Assembly: GCF_000016645.1 (NCBI RefSeq)
Contig: NC_009441.1
Span: 2,976,001 to 3,040,000 of the forward strand
DNA: 64,000 nt
Reading direction: 5' to 3'
Origin: Flavobacterium johnsoniae UW101
GTDB lineage: Bacteria > Bacteroidota > Bacteroidia > Flavobacteriales > Flavobacteriaceae
The notes below the pieces were generated by a model. The model was not told where the DNA came from and did no database searches. It saw nothing but the letters and a program-made list of their open reading frames with translations. Shown here piece by piece: positions 1-8,488 of the stretch (the stretch's first letter is position 1; each line of letters opens with the position of its first letter). Both the position numbers and the translations under genes were made by a program.

Positions 1-38
1 TCTAAAGCATCGCTTGACCAAATTATTTTCTTCCCCAT
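1..38 (-). CDS. 5' end of a ParE/RelE-type toxin gene (truncated by window edge)
   Basis: Only the first 12 codons lie in the window. On the minus strand an ATG at 38 opens a frame reading M-G-K-K-I-I-W-S-S-D-A-L that runs off the left edge. The pattern of a short basic start followed by IIWS and DAL is typical of ParE-family toxins, which are about 95-100 residues long and poison DNA gyrase or cleave mRNA. It overlaps the end of the upstream antitoxin-like gene by 16 nt, the usual antitoxin-first arrangement with translational coupling. The assignment rests on these few residues and the context, so it is tentative. Confidence 0.55.
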   Translation of the reverse strand, partial: MGKKIIWSSDAL

Positions 39-253
39 TTTTTTGCAATCTCTTTTGCTTCGTCTTCAGTATAAAAATTACCTTTTTTTATATTATTTAA
101 GGCATTTTCGATGTCTAAATTATAAGACGCATCTGAGTCAACTGAGGTATTATTAATTGATTGTAAAAGATGTTTTAGTTTTTCTACAAAAGAAGGATCT
201 TTTACTTTATCGATTTCCTGATGAATCCAATTTATTTCTGCCTGTATATCCAT
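23..253 (-). CDS. Small acidic protein, probable antitoxin of a type II ParE-like module
   Basis: This 76-residue protein has no membrane segment and no signal peptide. It is helical and charged, ends in a basic KKWGRK tail, and contains the segment YTEDEAKEIAKKW. Its size, its position immediately before and overlapping a ParE-like start by 16 nt, and its helix-rich sequence fit the small antitoxins that accompany ParE/RelE toxins in Bacteroidota. Its role would be to bind and neutralise the toxin and perhaps autoregulate the pair. No DNA-binding fold such as ribbon-helix-helix is recognisable by eye. The alternative is an unrelated small hypothetical protein. Confidence 0.6.
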   Translation of the reverse strand: MDIQAEINWIHQEIDKVKDPSFVEKLKHLLQSINNTSVDSDASYNLDIENALNNIKKGNFYTEDEAKEIAKKWGRK

Positions 254-280
254 AATAAAGAATTTTAGTAAAGATACAAA

Positions 281-502
281 TTAGTCATTAAATATACCTT
301 TCATAATGATTTTCAATCCTAAGAAAATCAAAACCATAGAACTCAGACAAGCCACAATTCCAATCCCTAAAACTAAGTAATGCCAATTTGTATGCTGATT
401 CATAAAAGCATTATAAATCAATGACGGCCCAATAAACATTAAAGGCAGAGCGCCTGTTAGATATTTAATTCCTTTCCCTAATAATTGTTTGTTTGTTGCC
501 AT
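281..502 (-). CDS. DUF6095 family small membrane protein
   Basis: This 73-residue protein starts MATNKQLLGKGIKYL and has two hydrophobic stretches, about residues 15-33 and 41-65, predicted as membrane helices with a short hydrophilic turn (NQHTNWHY) between them. Sequence and length match the DUF6095 proteins of Flavobacteriia, whose function is unknown. It follows murQ on the same strand after about 137 nt of repeat-rich DNA; murQ-DUF6095 adjacency is, as I recall, common in this group, but no mechanism links them. Confidence 0.8.
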   Translation of the reverse strand: MATNKQLLGKGIKYLTGALPLMFIGPSLIYNAFMNQHTNWHYLVLGIGIVACLSSMVLIFLGLKIIMKGIFND

Positions 503-573
503 TTTATTTTTTGTTTCAAGTTTCAGGTCTGCTTTGTCTCAAGTTTTAAATTTTGACAAAGATTTATTAATTT

Positions 574-620
574 AAACTTTGCGTACTTTGCGAAAAACCT
601 TTGCACGCTTTGCGGTTAAA
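574..620. repeat. TTTGCG-rich intergenic repeat
   Basis: Four short direct copies of TTTGCG or TTTGCA occur about 9-13 nt apart between murQ and the DUF6095 gene. The same CTTTG-rich vocabulary recurs at 8.3-8.5, 15.1-15.2 and 62.7-62.8 kb, suggesting a dispersed intergenic repeat family. No open reading frame is present. Confidence 0.5.
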
Positions 621-639
621 TAACTAAGCAGAAAACCTT

Positions 640-1452
640 TTACTTTATATAATTGTCAACAGCGTTTCTTACACTGCCGTATTTTTTTAATAATTCTGAA
701 GCTTCTTCATACGAAACCGGAATTTCTCCCATAATCATTTTTACGCCGCGATCAACCAGTTTTATGTTGCTTAACTGCATGTCGACCATTTTGTTGCCTT
801 TTACTTTTCCAAGCTGAATCATCGAAGCGGTCGAAATCATATTTAAAACCAGTTTTTGAGCTGTTCCGGCTTTCATTCTTGAACTTCCGGTAACAAATTC
901 AGGTCCCACGACAACTTCAATTGGAAATTTTGCTGTTAACGCCAGCGGACTTCCGGCATTGTTTGTAATACAGCCTGTAACAATATTATTTTGATTGCAA
1001 GTCTCTAATCCGCCAATAACATACGGAGTTGTTCCAGAGGCCGCAATTCCTATAACCACATCATTTTCGCCAATATTATGCGCTTGCAAATCAATCCACG
1101 CCTGTGCTGCATTGTCTTCGGCGTTTTCTACTGCACGACGAATAGCAGTATCGCCGCCGGCAATTATGCCATTTACTAAATCAAACGGAACACCAAAAGT
1201 TGGAGGACATTCAGATGCATCTACCACACCAAGTCTGCCAGAAGTTCCTGCTCCTATATAAAATAATCTTCCGCCCAGCTTTAATTTTGCCACGATTTGC
1301 GGTACTAAAGCTTCTATTTGCGGAAGAGCTTTTTCTACTGCATAAGGAACAGTTTTGTCTTCCTGATTAATATTTGATAACAATTCATGAACAGACATTT
1401 TTTCTAAATGCTCGTATTTTGATGATTGTTCAGTGGTTTTCGTAAATGTCAT
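640..1452 (-). CDS. murQ: N-acetylmuramic acid 6-phosphate etherase MurQ
   Basis: This enzyme cleaves the D-lactyl ether of MurNAc-6-phosphate to give GlcNAc-6-phosphate and D-lactate during cytoplasmic recycling of peptidoglycan. The protein is 270 residues from the ATG at 1452, normal for the family. It has the SIS sugar-isomerase fold with the signature IGAGTSGRLG at about 66-75 and conserved glutamates in DASECPPTFG (about E81) and AVENAED (about E109) that act in elimination and hydration. An upstream in-frame TTG at 1476 overlaps the -7 promoter element, so the ATG at 1452 is preferred. DUF6095 lies downstream. No MurNAc transporter or kinase is nearby. Confidence 0.95.
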   Translation of the reverse strand: MTFTKTTEQSSKYEHLEKMSVHELLSNINQEDKTVPYAVEKALPQIEALVPQIVAKLKLGGRLFYIGAGTSGRLGVVDASECPPTFGVPFDLVNGIIAGGDTAIRRAVENAEDNAAQAWIDLQAHNIGENDVVIGIAASGTTPYVIGGLETCNQNNIVTGCITNNAGSPLALTAKFPIEVVVGPEFVTGSSRMKAGTAQKLVLNMISTASMIQLGKVKGNKMVDMQLSNIKLVDRGVKMIMGEIPVSYEEASELLKKYGSVRNAVDNYIK

Positions 1453-1473
1453 TTTAGTGTTATTTAGACCAGT

Positions 1474-1506
1474 CAAAATTAATATTTTTTATCTCAATCT
1501 TGCAAA
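1474..1506 (-). promoter_or_regulatory. murQ promoter
   Basis: On the minus strand TTTG (1506-1503) is followed after 21 nt by TAATTTTG (1481-1474), matching the Bacteroidota -33/-7 consensus. Transcription would begin near 1468, about 16 nt before the murQ ATG at 1452. Confidence 0.6.
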
Positions 1507-1572
1507 GTCTCAAAGATTTATACTCTTTTTTTTCTTCTTATTTTTCTGTATAAAGACTACCCACATGCCGTT

Positions 1573-1602
1573 TTGTTACAAGAACTAAAATATTATATTT
1601 GT
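1573..1602 (+). promoter_or_regulatory. Promoter of the AraC-family gene
   Basis: TTTG (1573-1576), an 18-nt spacer and TATATTTG (1595-1602) match the Bacteroidota promoter consensus and sit 18 nt before the ATG at 1620. Confidence 0.65.
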
Positions 1603-1619
1603 TTAATATTAATAGACAA

Positions 1620-2759
1620 ATGGATAAACTAAGTTTTTTGAATGGTATTGCCTGGATTGCTGTTTTTGTTTCTATGCTTCTGGCTTTCTTTTTATTTACG
1701 GTAAAAACCCAAAATAAACTTGCCAATCGTTTATTTGCTTTCTTTTTTATTTTATCTGCTATTGATCTCAGCGGATTTTTTTTCTATGAATTTATAGACG
1801 GACAATTTGATCTTGAGGTTTTTAGATGGACAACCTGCCTGCTTGGAATGCCTTTGTTTTATTTATTTGTTCTTGCTGTATGTTATTCTGATTTTAGATT
1901 ACAGTGGAAACATTTATGGCATCTCTTTCCGTTTTTGGCTGTTAATTTAATTTTTGTTCCAAGGTTTTATCTGGCAGGTGAAGTAGAAAAAATACAGTTT
2001 TTTAGAATACACAATCAAATGCCCGAAATGCTGATCTTTCGTTCAATTGTTGAGTTTCAGTATGTATATTATATTGTAGGTGTATTTTTAATTTTAAAGA
2101 AATACAAAAAACTTTATTTAGAGAATTACGCCAATACAGGTTTTTCAACTTATATGTGGCTTTTTCAAATGGCAACCGTTTTCCTGATCGCACATATTAT
2201 TGTAGTATTAAAAACGTTATTGCGATATACAGATTTAAATGAAACCTTTCTCTGGGCCAATGTTTTGGTAGGAAGCATTGCGTTATTGATTACCTGCTGG
2301 TTTATAATGAAAGCCCTGAATCATCCGGAACTTTTCAGGGGAATTAACTCTAAGCTGAAACTCACAAAAGATATTCTGCCTGAAGGCGAAATAAAATCAG
2401 AAACCGCAAACTCTCAAAATGGTGTAATTAGTGCTCAAATTGAGACTTTAAGACAATATATGACTGAGAAAGAACCTTATCTCGATCCGTCGCTTACGAT
2501 ACAGGAATTGGCAAACCAAATCAATATTCCCGTTCGCGATTTATCAGTTTTGATTAATCATCATATCGATCAGCATTTTTTTGATTTTGTAAATGAATAC
2601 CGCATTCAAAAAGCCATGAGTATTTTAAAAAATCCATCAAAAAAAGAGCTTACAGTTTTAGAAATCTTATACGAAGTAGGTTTTAATTCAAAATCTTCGT
2701 TTAATACTTCTTTTAAAAAATATACCAATTTAACGCCAACAGCTTATAGAAACAGTTGA
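1620..2759 (+). CDS. AraC-family regulator with N-terminal membrane domain
   Basis: The 379-residue protein (ATG at 1620, behind a good promoter) has seven or so hydrophobic segments in its first 240 residues, then a cytoplasmic linker, then an AraC-type double helix-turn-helix at about 280-379. The latter shows LTIQELANQINIPVRDLSVL in the first HTH and EILYEVGFNSKSSFNTSFKKY in the second, followed by the terminal TPTAYR motif. This membrane-AraC layout is common in Flavobacterium and suggests sensing of an envelope or extracellular signal, which is not identifiable here. A strong terminator follows, so it is monocistronic. The TonB-type receptor gene downstream is a possible target by proximity only. 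Confidence 0.85.
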   Translation: MDKLSFLNGIAWIAVFVSMLLAFFLFTVKTQNKLANRLFAFFFILSAIDLSGFFFYEFIDGQFDLEVFRWTTCLLGMPLFYLFVLAVCYSDFRLQWKHLWHLFPFLAVNLIFVPRFYLAGEVEKIQFFRIHNQMPEMLIFRSIVEFQYVYYIVGVFLILKKYKKLYLENYANTGFSTYMWLFQMATVFLIAHIIVVLKTLLRYTDLNETFLWANVLVGSIALLITCWFIMKALNHPELFRGINSKLKLTKDILPEGEIKSETANSQNGVISAQIETLRQYMTEKEPYLDPSLTIQELANQINIPVRDLSVLINHHIDQHFFDFVNEYRIQKAMSILKNPSKKELTVLEILYEVGFNSKSSFNTSFKKYTNLTPTAYRNS

Positions 2760-2798
2760 AAATAAACGTTTTGTAAAAAGTCGTACTTCATAACAAAT

Positions 2799-2843
2799 AA
2801 AGTCGAACCAATTTCTGAGTTAGAAAATGGTTCGACTTTTTTT
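2799..2843 (+). terminator. Intrinsic terminator after the AraC gene
   Basis: A 12-bp perfect stem, AAAGTCGAACCA with TGGTTCGACTTT, around a 17-nt loop is followed by a T run. Confidence 0.85.
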
Positions 2844-2914
2844 GTCGGTCGCGCAGGGAGATTTTCTAACGCAGCTTTGCTTCAAATTAATCGAACAAGT
2901 TAAAATTAGAAATT

Positions 2915-5302
2915 ATGAAAAAGTCAAATCTCCTTATCTTTTTATTATTGCCTTTGTTTTGTTTAGCGCAGTCAACTTTAAAATTAAAAGGGAAAGTGTC
3001 AAATGAAACTGCAGGATTAGAATGGGCAGATGTTTCTGTATTCAATTCAGAAGGGAAAATTATTGATGGAACGACAACCAAACAAGACGGAAGTTTTGAA
3101 ATCAATCTTAAAAAAGGAACTTATAAAATTACAATCAGTCTTTTGGGATATTCAGAATATGAAAAAGAAATTTCGATAGAAAAAGATACAGATTTAGGAA
3201 TCATTATTTTAAAAGAAACCACAACCAATTTGGGAGAAGTTGTAATTCAAACCAAAAAGAAAACGGTAGAACAAAAGATAGATCGAGTTGTTTACAATGT
3301 CGAAAATAATATTTCAGTAACTGGCGGAGATGCACTTACAGCTATAAATACGGCTCCGGGCGTTGTGGTGCAGAACAATGTTATCAATATTTTAGGAAAA
3401 GGCGCGTCGAGAGTCATGATCGATGGCAGAATGATTGAATTATCAGGCGAAGAATTAAATAGTTATTTAAAATCTATTTCTGCCAATGATATTAAAAGTA
3501 TCGAAGTTATTGCGAATCCGCCGGCAAAATATGAAGCAAATGGAACAGGCGGCATCATCAATATCATTTTGAAAAAAGGAATCCGCGATTCATGGAAAAA
3601 TGCGACAACAATTTCTTACGACCAAAATAAGTACGGAATTTATACTTTAAGAAATAGCTTTTTCTACAACAAAAACAAATTTAGATTTGCTTTCAGCGGA
3701 AATGGAAGAATTGGAAACACCAATAATACAGAAGATTTAGATATTTATTATCCAACAGGGCTTTGGGAATTAAGAGACGTTTCTAAGCAAAAGGAAAACA
3801 GTATTTCAGGACGTTTTTCTTTAGATTATGATGTTTCTGATAAAACTACAATTGGTTTTCAGTATTTAAACGAAAGTTATAATCCTGATATGAATTCGAA
3901 TACAGTTATTTCCATTTTTAACAATTCTAATTCAATAGATTCTGTCCTTATAAATAAAGGTTTTAATAATAAATATTCAGGAAGCCAGACTTATAACACA
4001 CATTTGATTTCGAAACTGGATTCTATTGGCAGAAAAGTAAGCGTTGATGTGGATTATTTTACTTACGACTCAAAATTTGATAAAAATTTCACAGCCAAAT
4101 CGTATCTGCCAGACGGAACGTATCAAAATACGAATCAGGCAGCACGAAACAACTCAAATCAGAATATTGATAATTTTAGTTTAAAAGCTGATTTTGAATA
4201 CCCAATGAAAGCTGTTAATTTGTCTTACGGAGGAAAAGTAAGTTTTGTAAAAAGTAACAGCGATGTGTTTTATTACAATACCATTTCGGGAAGCGAAGTT
4301 CTGGATCCCAATCAGTCGAATGTTTTTGAATACAAAGAAAATAATCAGGCAGTTTATTTGAATGGAAATAAAAAAATCAATGATAAAATCTCTGTTCAGC
4401 TTGGTTTCCGATTAGAAAATACACAGACAAACGGTTATTCTGCAACTTTAGATCAAGAAGTAAAAAATGATTATTTAAAACTGTTTCCGAGTTTGTATCT
4501 GGATTATCAGCTGAATGACAATCATGGTTTTAATTTTACTTACGGAAAACGTATTAACCGTCCGGGATTTGGATTATTAAATCCGTTTCGATCTTATATT
4601 AACAGTAACAGTTATTCAGAAGGAAATCCGTTTTTAAGACCGTCTTTCAGTAATAATTTTGATTTTACATATTCGTTTAAAAAGAATTTAAGAACTAATA
4701 TTTTCTTTAATAAAAATACTAATGGTTACGGTGTTGTTTTTACTTCAAATCCTGAAATCAATACACAGATTGTAACGAGAGAGAATTATTTTGACGAAAG
4801 TTCTTTTGGAATTGGTGAAAGCTATTCGGCAGAAGTTACAAACTGGTTTGAAACACAGACTTCGGTTTATCTTTTAGGTTCAAAAACTTCGTTTATTTCG
4901 AATATAAATGCGGTTCCGTCAAATAGTGCACAGGTTTATTTTACAACCGAAAATTCTTTTTCACTGAGTGAAACTACAAAACTGCAATTGGAATATTTTT
5001 ACAGTTCACCTTTCAAAAAAGGTTTATATGAAATTGGTTATATGGCGGGATTGAATATTGCAATTAGACAAAGTTTCTTGAAAAACAATCTGCAATTGAC
5101 TTTTTTGGTGAATGATATTTTTAATACTTCTTATTTAAAAGATTATAAATCAATTGTAAACGGAGTAGTGCAGGTTTACAGCCAAAATGAAAGCAACCGA
5201 TTTGTGAGATTATCTGCAACGTATAATTTTGGAAATAAGAAAATTAAAGTTCAGGAACGTGATTTTGGAAATAAAGAGGAGAAAAAACGAACAGGTAAGT
5301 AA
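2915..5302 (+). CDS. TonB-dependent receptor-like outer-membrane beta-barrel protein
   Basis: This 795-residue protein begins with a signal peptide (MKKSNLLIFLLLPLFCLAQS, cleavage after about residue 19). A carboxypeptidase-regulatory-like beta-sandwich follows at about 22-105 (GTYKITISLLGYSEYEKEI), then a plug domain at about 115-225 (GGDALTAINTAPGVVV; ANPPAKYEANGTGGIINI), then a long aromatic-rich barrel of the OMP_b-brl_3 type. It lacks a SusD partner, so it is more like the stand-alone outer membrane beta-barrel receptors of Bacteroidota than a SusC. The C-terminus is an unusual charged tail after the last barrel strand (TYNFGNKKIKV). The substrate is unknown. It stands alone between the AraC gene and a repeat cluster. 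Confidence 0.85.
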   Translation: MKKSNLLIFLLLPLFCLAQSTLKLKGKVSNETAGLEWADVSVFNSEGKIIDGTTTKQDGSFEINLKKGTYKITISLLGYSEYEKEISIEKDTDLGIIILKETTTNLGEVVIQTKKKTVEQKIDRVVYNVENNISVTGGDALTAINTAPGVVVQNNVINILGKGASRVMIDGRMIELSGEELNSYLKSISANDIKSIEVIANPPAKYEANGTGGIINIILKKGIRDSWKNATTISYDQNKYGIYTLRNSFFYNKNKFRFAFSGNGRIGNTNNTEDLDIYYPTGLWELRDVSKQKENSISGRFSLDYDVSDKTTIGFQYLNESYNPDMNSNTVISIFNNSNSIDSVLINKGFNNKYSGSQTYNTHLISKLDSIGRKVSVDVDYFTYDSKFDKNFTAKSYLPDGTYQNTNQAARNNSNQNIDNFSLKADFEYPMKAVNLSYGGKVSFVKSNSDVFYYNTISGSEVLDPNQSNVFEYKENNQAVYLNGNKKINDKISVQLGFRLENTQTNGYSATLDQEVKNDYLKLFPSLYLDYQLNDNHGFNFTYGKRINRPGFGLLNPFRSYINSNSYSEGNPFLRPSFSNNFDFTYSFKKNLRTNIFFNKNTNGYGVVFTSNPEINTQIVTRENYFDESSFGIGESYSAEVTNWFETQTSVYLLGSKTSFISNINAVPSNSAQVYFTTENSFSLSETTKLQLEYFYSSPFKKGLYEIGYMAGLNIAIRQSFLKNNLQLTFLVNDIFNTSYLKDYKSIVNGVVQVYSQNESNRFVRLSATYNFGNKKIKVQERDFGNKEEKKRTGK

Positions 5303-5340
5303 TTAGAAAATTAGTCAATTAGGTAATTAGATAATTCAAA

Positions 5341-5496
5341 GCTTCAGAGAAGCATGATATTTATAACATAATCAATTTATTCCCATGTATAAAAGCTCCA
5401 GAGGAGCTGCATAATTTTAAACAATGTAGGTTTCGCTCCTCTGGAGCTTGAAATCAAGGGGAAATAATTGTTATAGATATTCTGCTCCTCTGGAGC
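5341..5496. repeat. REP-like cluster of GCTCC-AGA-GGAGC palindromes
   Basis: Four 13-bp palindromes occur: GCTTCAGAGAAGC at 5341, GCTCCAGAGGAGC at 5395, and its complement GCTCCTCTGGAGC at 5435 and 5484. The 5341-5407 block, reverse-complemented, resembles the 5435-5496 block in the spacer too (GGGAAT..., GTTATARATAT), so the cluster is two copies of a palindrome-spacer-palindrome unit placed head to head. This looks like the paired REP elements mobilised by REP-associated tyrosine transposases; no such transposase is in the window. Confidence 0.7.
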
Positions 5497-5517
5497 ATTT
5501 TTATTAAATTGTCCAGA

Positions 5518-6186
5518 TTATAAAAAAGATGCCAATATGATTCCGAGAACAATCATCGAAACTTTGGCGATATTAAATTTGTGTCCTTCGCTGCTTTCAA
5601 AAATAATGGTCGAAGAAATATGGAATAAAATACCAATTACAATGGCTGTTATTTCGGTATAATAATCGTTTAAGAATTGTAAATATTGAGAAGCCACAGT
5701 TCCAAGCGGTGTCATGAGGGCAAAAGTCAGCATAAAAGCAAAAATAGCTTTTTTGTTAAGATCGGCATTGATAAAAAATGTCGTTAGAATCACAGCAATT
5801 GGCAAATGATGAATGGCAATTCCGACGGCCAGATCATGATGATGACTTACCGGAAATCCTTCTAAAAAGGCATGAATACACAAACTGATGAAAAGCAACC
5901 ACGGAATCTGTGACATTTTTGCATGACCATGAACATGTCCGTGTTCAGCTCCTTTTGAGAAAAATTCCAAAACAATCTGAAATAAAATCCCAATCATTAT
6001 AAATATTCCAATTTTATGATTGTGAGTACTGTAAACTTCGGGCAGAAGATGCATTACAGTTAACGATAACAAAAATGAACCGCTGAATGCCAGAAGCAAT
6101 TTTAAATTGGTTTTGTTTTCGGGTTTTATAAACAAAGCCACACTATATCCTAAAAGTACAGAAAATAAGGGTAGTAGATAATTCAT
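5518..6186 (-). CDS. ZIP-family divalent metal transporter
   Basis: The 222-residue, highly hydrophobic protein has about seven or eight membrane helices, fitting the ZIP family, which moves Zn(II) or related metals into the cytoplasm. Family hallmarks are the paired metal-site motifs on the central helices: HAFLEG at about 122-127 and HHLPIAV at about 143-149. A histidine-rich loop precedes them (EHGHVHGHAKM). The start codon follows AT-rich repeat DNA. Its neighbours are unrelated. Zinc is the likeliest substrate; iron or manganese cannot be excluded. Confidence 0.88.
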   Translation of the reverse strand: MNYLLPLFSVLLGYSVALFIKPENKTNLKLLLAFSGSFLLSLTVMHLLPEVYSTHNHKIGIFIMIGILFQIVLEFFSKGAEHGHVHGHAKMSQIPWLLFISLCIHAFLEGFPVSHHHDLAVGIAIHHLPIAVILTTFFINADLNKKAIFAFMLTFALMTPLGTVASQYLQFLNDYYTEITAIVIGILFHISSTIIFESSEGHKFNIAKVSMIVLGIILASFL

Positions 6187-6281
6187 TTTTGTTTAATCGT
6201 TTTTTGTTGTTTAATCGTTTAATCGTTGTATTTGTTTAATCGGTTTGACGGTTAAACAAATAAACGGTTTACCAATTAAAC
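6187..6281. repeat. GTTTAATCG low-complexity repeat
   Basis: Four or five copies of GTTTAATCG or close variants, plus inverted GTTTAAC-type copies, fill the whole gap between the ZIP gene and the methyltransferase gene. It looks like a short-unit intergenic repeat with no coding content. Confidence 0.6.
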
Positions 6282-7046
6282 CTATTTAAAAATCATGATT
6301 AATCTTTCGCTTTCAGTTTTATGGAACTTTTTAAGCTTATAATCTCCAAAGATATCTAAAAGATAGATTCCGGCTTCATCCATTAAATCCTGAAAATCTT
6401 TTAAAGTTAAGGCTTTTACTTTTTCGGTAAAATGGTATTTTCTGCCTTGGTCTTCAAAATCAATTTCTTTTAAAATATGTCCGTCTTCTACATATCTTTT
6501 GATGTGAAAATCAATTCCGTCAACGGTTTTAACTTCCTCAGGAACGAGAGTTTCAATTACCTGATTTACATTCATAAAATCGATAACCGCAAAACCATAT
6601 TCAGATAAGCTTTCTTTGATGGCTTTTAGTGTTGTCAGGTTATCATCGTCATTTTCGAAGTAACCAAAGCTGGTAAAAAGATTAAAAATGGCATCGAATT
6701 TTTCTTCAAAAGGTTCGCGCATATCGTGCACTTTAAAATGAAGATGTTCGTTGCTGTTTTTATTCGCTTCGGCGATGCTGTTTTCAGATAAATCTGCGCC
6801 TAAAACATTATAACCTAATTGGTTTAAGTAAATAGAATGGCGTCCTTTTCCGCAGGCTAAGTCAAGAACTTTAGCTTTTTCGGGAAGATTTAAATAATGC
6901 GTTAAATTATCCATGAAAATCTGAGCTTCTCTATAGTTTCTATCCTTATACAGAATATGATAATATGGAGTATCAAACCATGATGTAAACCAGTTTTCAG
7001 TGTTTCTTTCCTGATTTGGTGTTGATGAGTTCGGTGCGTCAGACAT
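6282..7046 (-). CDS. Class I SAM-dependent methyltransferase
   Basis: The 254-residue cytoplasmic protein has a Rossmann methyltransferase core with motif I DLACGKGRHS at about 61-70, an acidic residue after beta-2 (GADLSENSI), and FDAIFNLFTSFGYFEND around motif IV. The best match is the general methyltransferase domain of small-molecule methyltransferases; the substrate cannot be told from sequence. It is divergently arranged with the RNA methyltransferase gene at 7161, sharing an intergenic region of about 115 nt. Confidence 0.85.
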   Translation of the reverse strand: MSDAPNSSTPNQERNTENWFTSWFDTPYYHILYKDRNYREAQIFMDNLTHYLNLPEKAKVLDLACGKGRHSIYLNQLGYNVLGADLSENSIAEANKNSNEHLHFKVHDMREPFEEKFDAIFNLFTSFGYFENDDDNLTTLKAIKESLSEYGFAVIDFMNVNQVIETLVPEEVKTVDGIDFHIKRYVEDGHILKEIDFEDQGRKYHFTEKVKALTLKDFQDLMDEAGIYLLDIFGDYKLKKFHKTESERLIMIFK

Positions 7047-7160
7047 TTATTCTATTTCAATTAATTCAAAGTCCGGCAAATTTAGTGTATTTTTGCCGAA
7101 AAATAACTATTTCGCGGCATCTGTCTGCGATTGGGGTTGTTTTTAATACAAAAAGTAAAA

Positions 7161-8324
7161 ATGGAAGAAAATTTTAGAATGATAGCCAAATGTTTTTTTG
7201 GCTTTGAGGAAATATTAGAGAAAGAATTGCGCACGCTTGGGGCTCAGGATGTTGAAAAAGGAGTGCGTATGGTAAGTTTTAAAGGAGATAAAGGTTTTAT
7301 GTACAAAGCCAATTTGTCGCTTAGAACTGCATTAAAAATCCTGAAACCAATTTATTCTTTCAGAGCTAACAATGAACAGGCTTTGTATAAGGGAATTTCG
7401 GGCATTAACTGGTCGAAGTTGTTGAACGCTAATCAGACTTTTGTAATTGATTCAACAGTTCATTCTACTTATTTTAATCATTCTGAGTTTGTTTCTCAAA
7501 AATGTAAAGATGCTATTGTTGACCAGTTTAGAGAAAGAACGGGACAACGACCAAGTATTGATAAACAATATCCGGATTTAAGAATTAATGTTCATATTGA
7601 TAAAGATCAGGTTTCGGTTTCTTTAGATACTTCGGGAAGTTCACTTCATCAGCGCGGTTACAGAACGGCAACTAATATTGCGCCTATAAACGAGGTTTTA
7701 GCAGCTGGAATTCTTTTATTATCAGGCTGGGACGGACAAACTCACTTTTTAGATCCAATGTGCGGATCTGGAACTTTTCTTGCCGAAGCAGCTATGATTG
7801 CCTGCAATATTCCGGCAAATATTAATCGTAAAGAATTTGCTTTTGAGAAATGGAAAGACTGGGACAACGATTTGTTTGATACTATTGTTGACAGTTTGAT
7901 GAAGAAAACAAGAGAGTTTCATTACACCATAAAAGGTTTTGATAAAGCGCCAAGTGCTGTAAGCAAAGCGAAAGACAATATTAGAAATGCGAATCTTGAA
8001 GATTATATAACAATTCATGAAGATAACTTTTTTGATACTGAAAAAGAAGTAGAAGGAAAACTGCATATTGTTTTTAATCCGCCGTATGATGAGCGTCTGG
8101 ATATTCACATGGAGCAGTTCTACAAAAATATCGGCGATACTTTAAAGAAAAATTATCCGGGAACAAATGCGTGGTTTATAACTGCAAACCTTGAAGCTTT
8201 AAAATTCGTTGGATTAAAACCGTCAAGAAAAATTAAACTTTTTAACGGAAGTCTTGAAGCACGTTTGGTAAAATACGAAATGTACGAAGGAAGTAAGAGA
8301 ACGAAGTTTCAGGTTTCTGAATAG
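7161..8324 (+). CDS. THUMP-domain class I RNA methyltransferase (RlmL N-terminal-type)
   Basis: The 387-residue protein (ATG at 7161; an upstream in-frame start at 7131 is unsupported) starts with CFFGFEEILEKEL, a typical ferredoxin-like/THUMP beginning, and has THUMP to about residue 150. The methyltransferase core follows, with DPMCGSGTFLAEAA at about 198-211 and the catalytic NPPY at about 308-311 (IVFNPPYDERL). This is the fold of the enzyme making m2G2445 in 23S rRNA, but without the C-terminal RlmK half fused in E. coli; stand-alone versions are usual in Bacteroidota. A TATTTTTG -7-like element lies at 7088-7095. Confidence 0.9.
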   Translation: MEENFRMIAKCFFGFEEILEKELRTLGAQDVEKGVRMVSFKGDKGFMYKANLSLRTALKILKPIYSFRANNEQALYKGISGINWSKLLNANQTFVIDSTVHSTYFNHSEFVSQKCKDAIVDQFRERTGQRPSIDKQYPDLRINVHIDKDQVSVSLDTSGSSLHQRGYRTATNIAPINEVLAAGILLLSGWDGQTHFLDPMCGSGTFLAEAAMIACNIPANINRKEFAFEKWKDWDNDLFDTIVDSLMKKTREFHYTIKGFDKAPSAVSKAKDNIRNANLEDYITIHEDNFFDTEKEVEGKLHIVFNPPYDERLDIHMEQFYKNIGDTLKKNYPGTNAWFITANLEALKFVGLKPSRKIKLFNGSLEARLVKYEMYEGSKRTKFQVSE

Positions 8325-8327
8325 TTA

Positions 8328-8488
8328 CAAAGTAACAAAGGTTCAAAGTAACAAAGGTTTTAAAACTTTGCCCGCTTTGAATCTCAAAAAAATGAAATAA
8401 TAAGTCAAGTAAATAATATAAAGCTTCAAGTCGCAAAGAAAAAAACTTTGTCCCTTTGTCACTTTGCAGCTTTGAATCTCAAAAAAAA
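8328..8488. repeat. CTTTG-family repeat block
   Basis: Left part: ACAAAGTAACAAAGG twice in tandem. Right part: CTTTGTCCCTTTG. The motif CTTTGAATCTCAAAAAAA also occurs as a direct repeat at 8375 and 8470, the second copy ending at the next gene's start codon. It shares arms with the elements at 15092-15207 and 62663-62777. Confidence 0.55.

Noticed and set aside
6187..6281. GTTTAATCG repeats as a CRISPR or origin iteron array
   Set aside because: Units are too short, irregularly spaced and partly inverted, with no replication or Cas gene close by.
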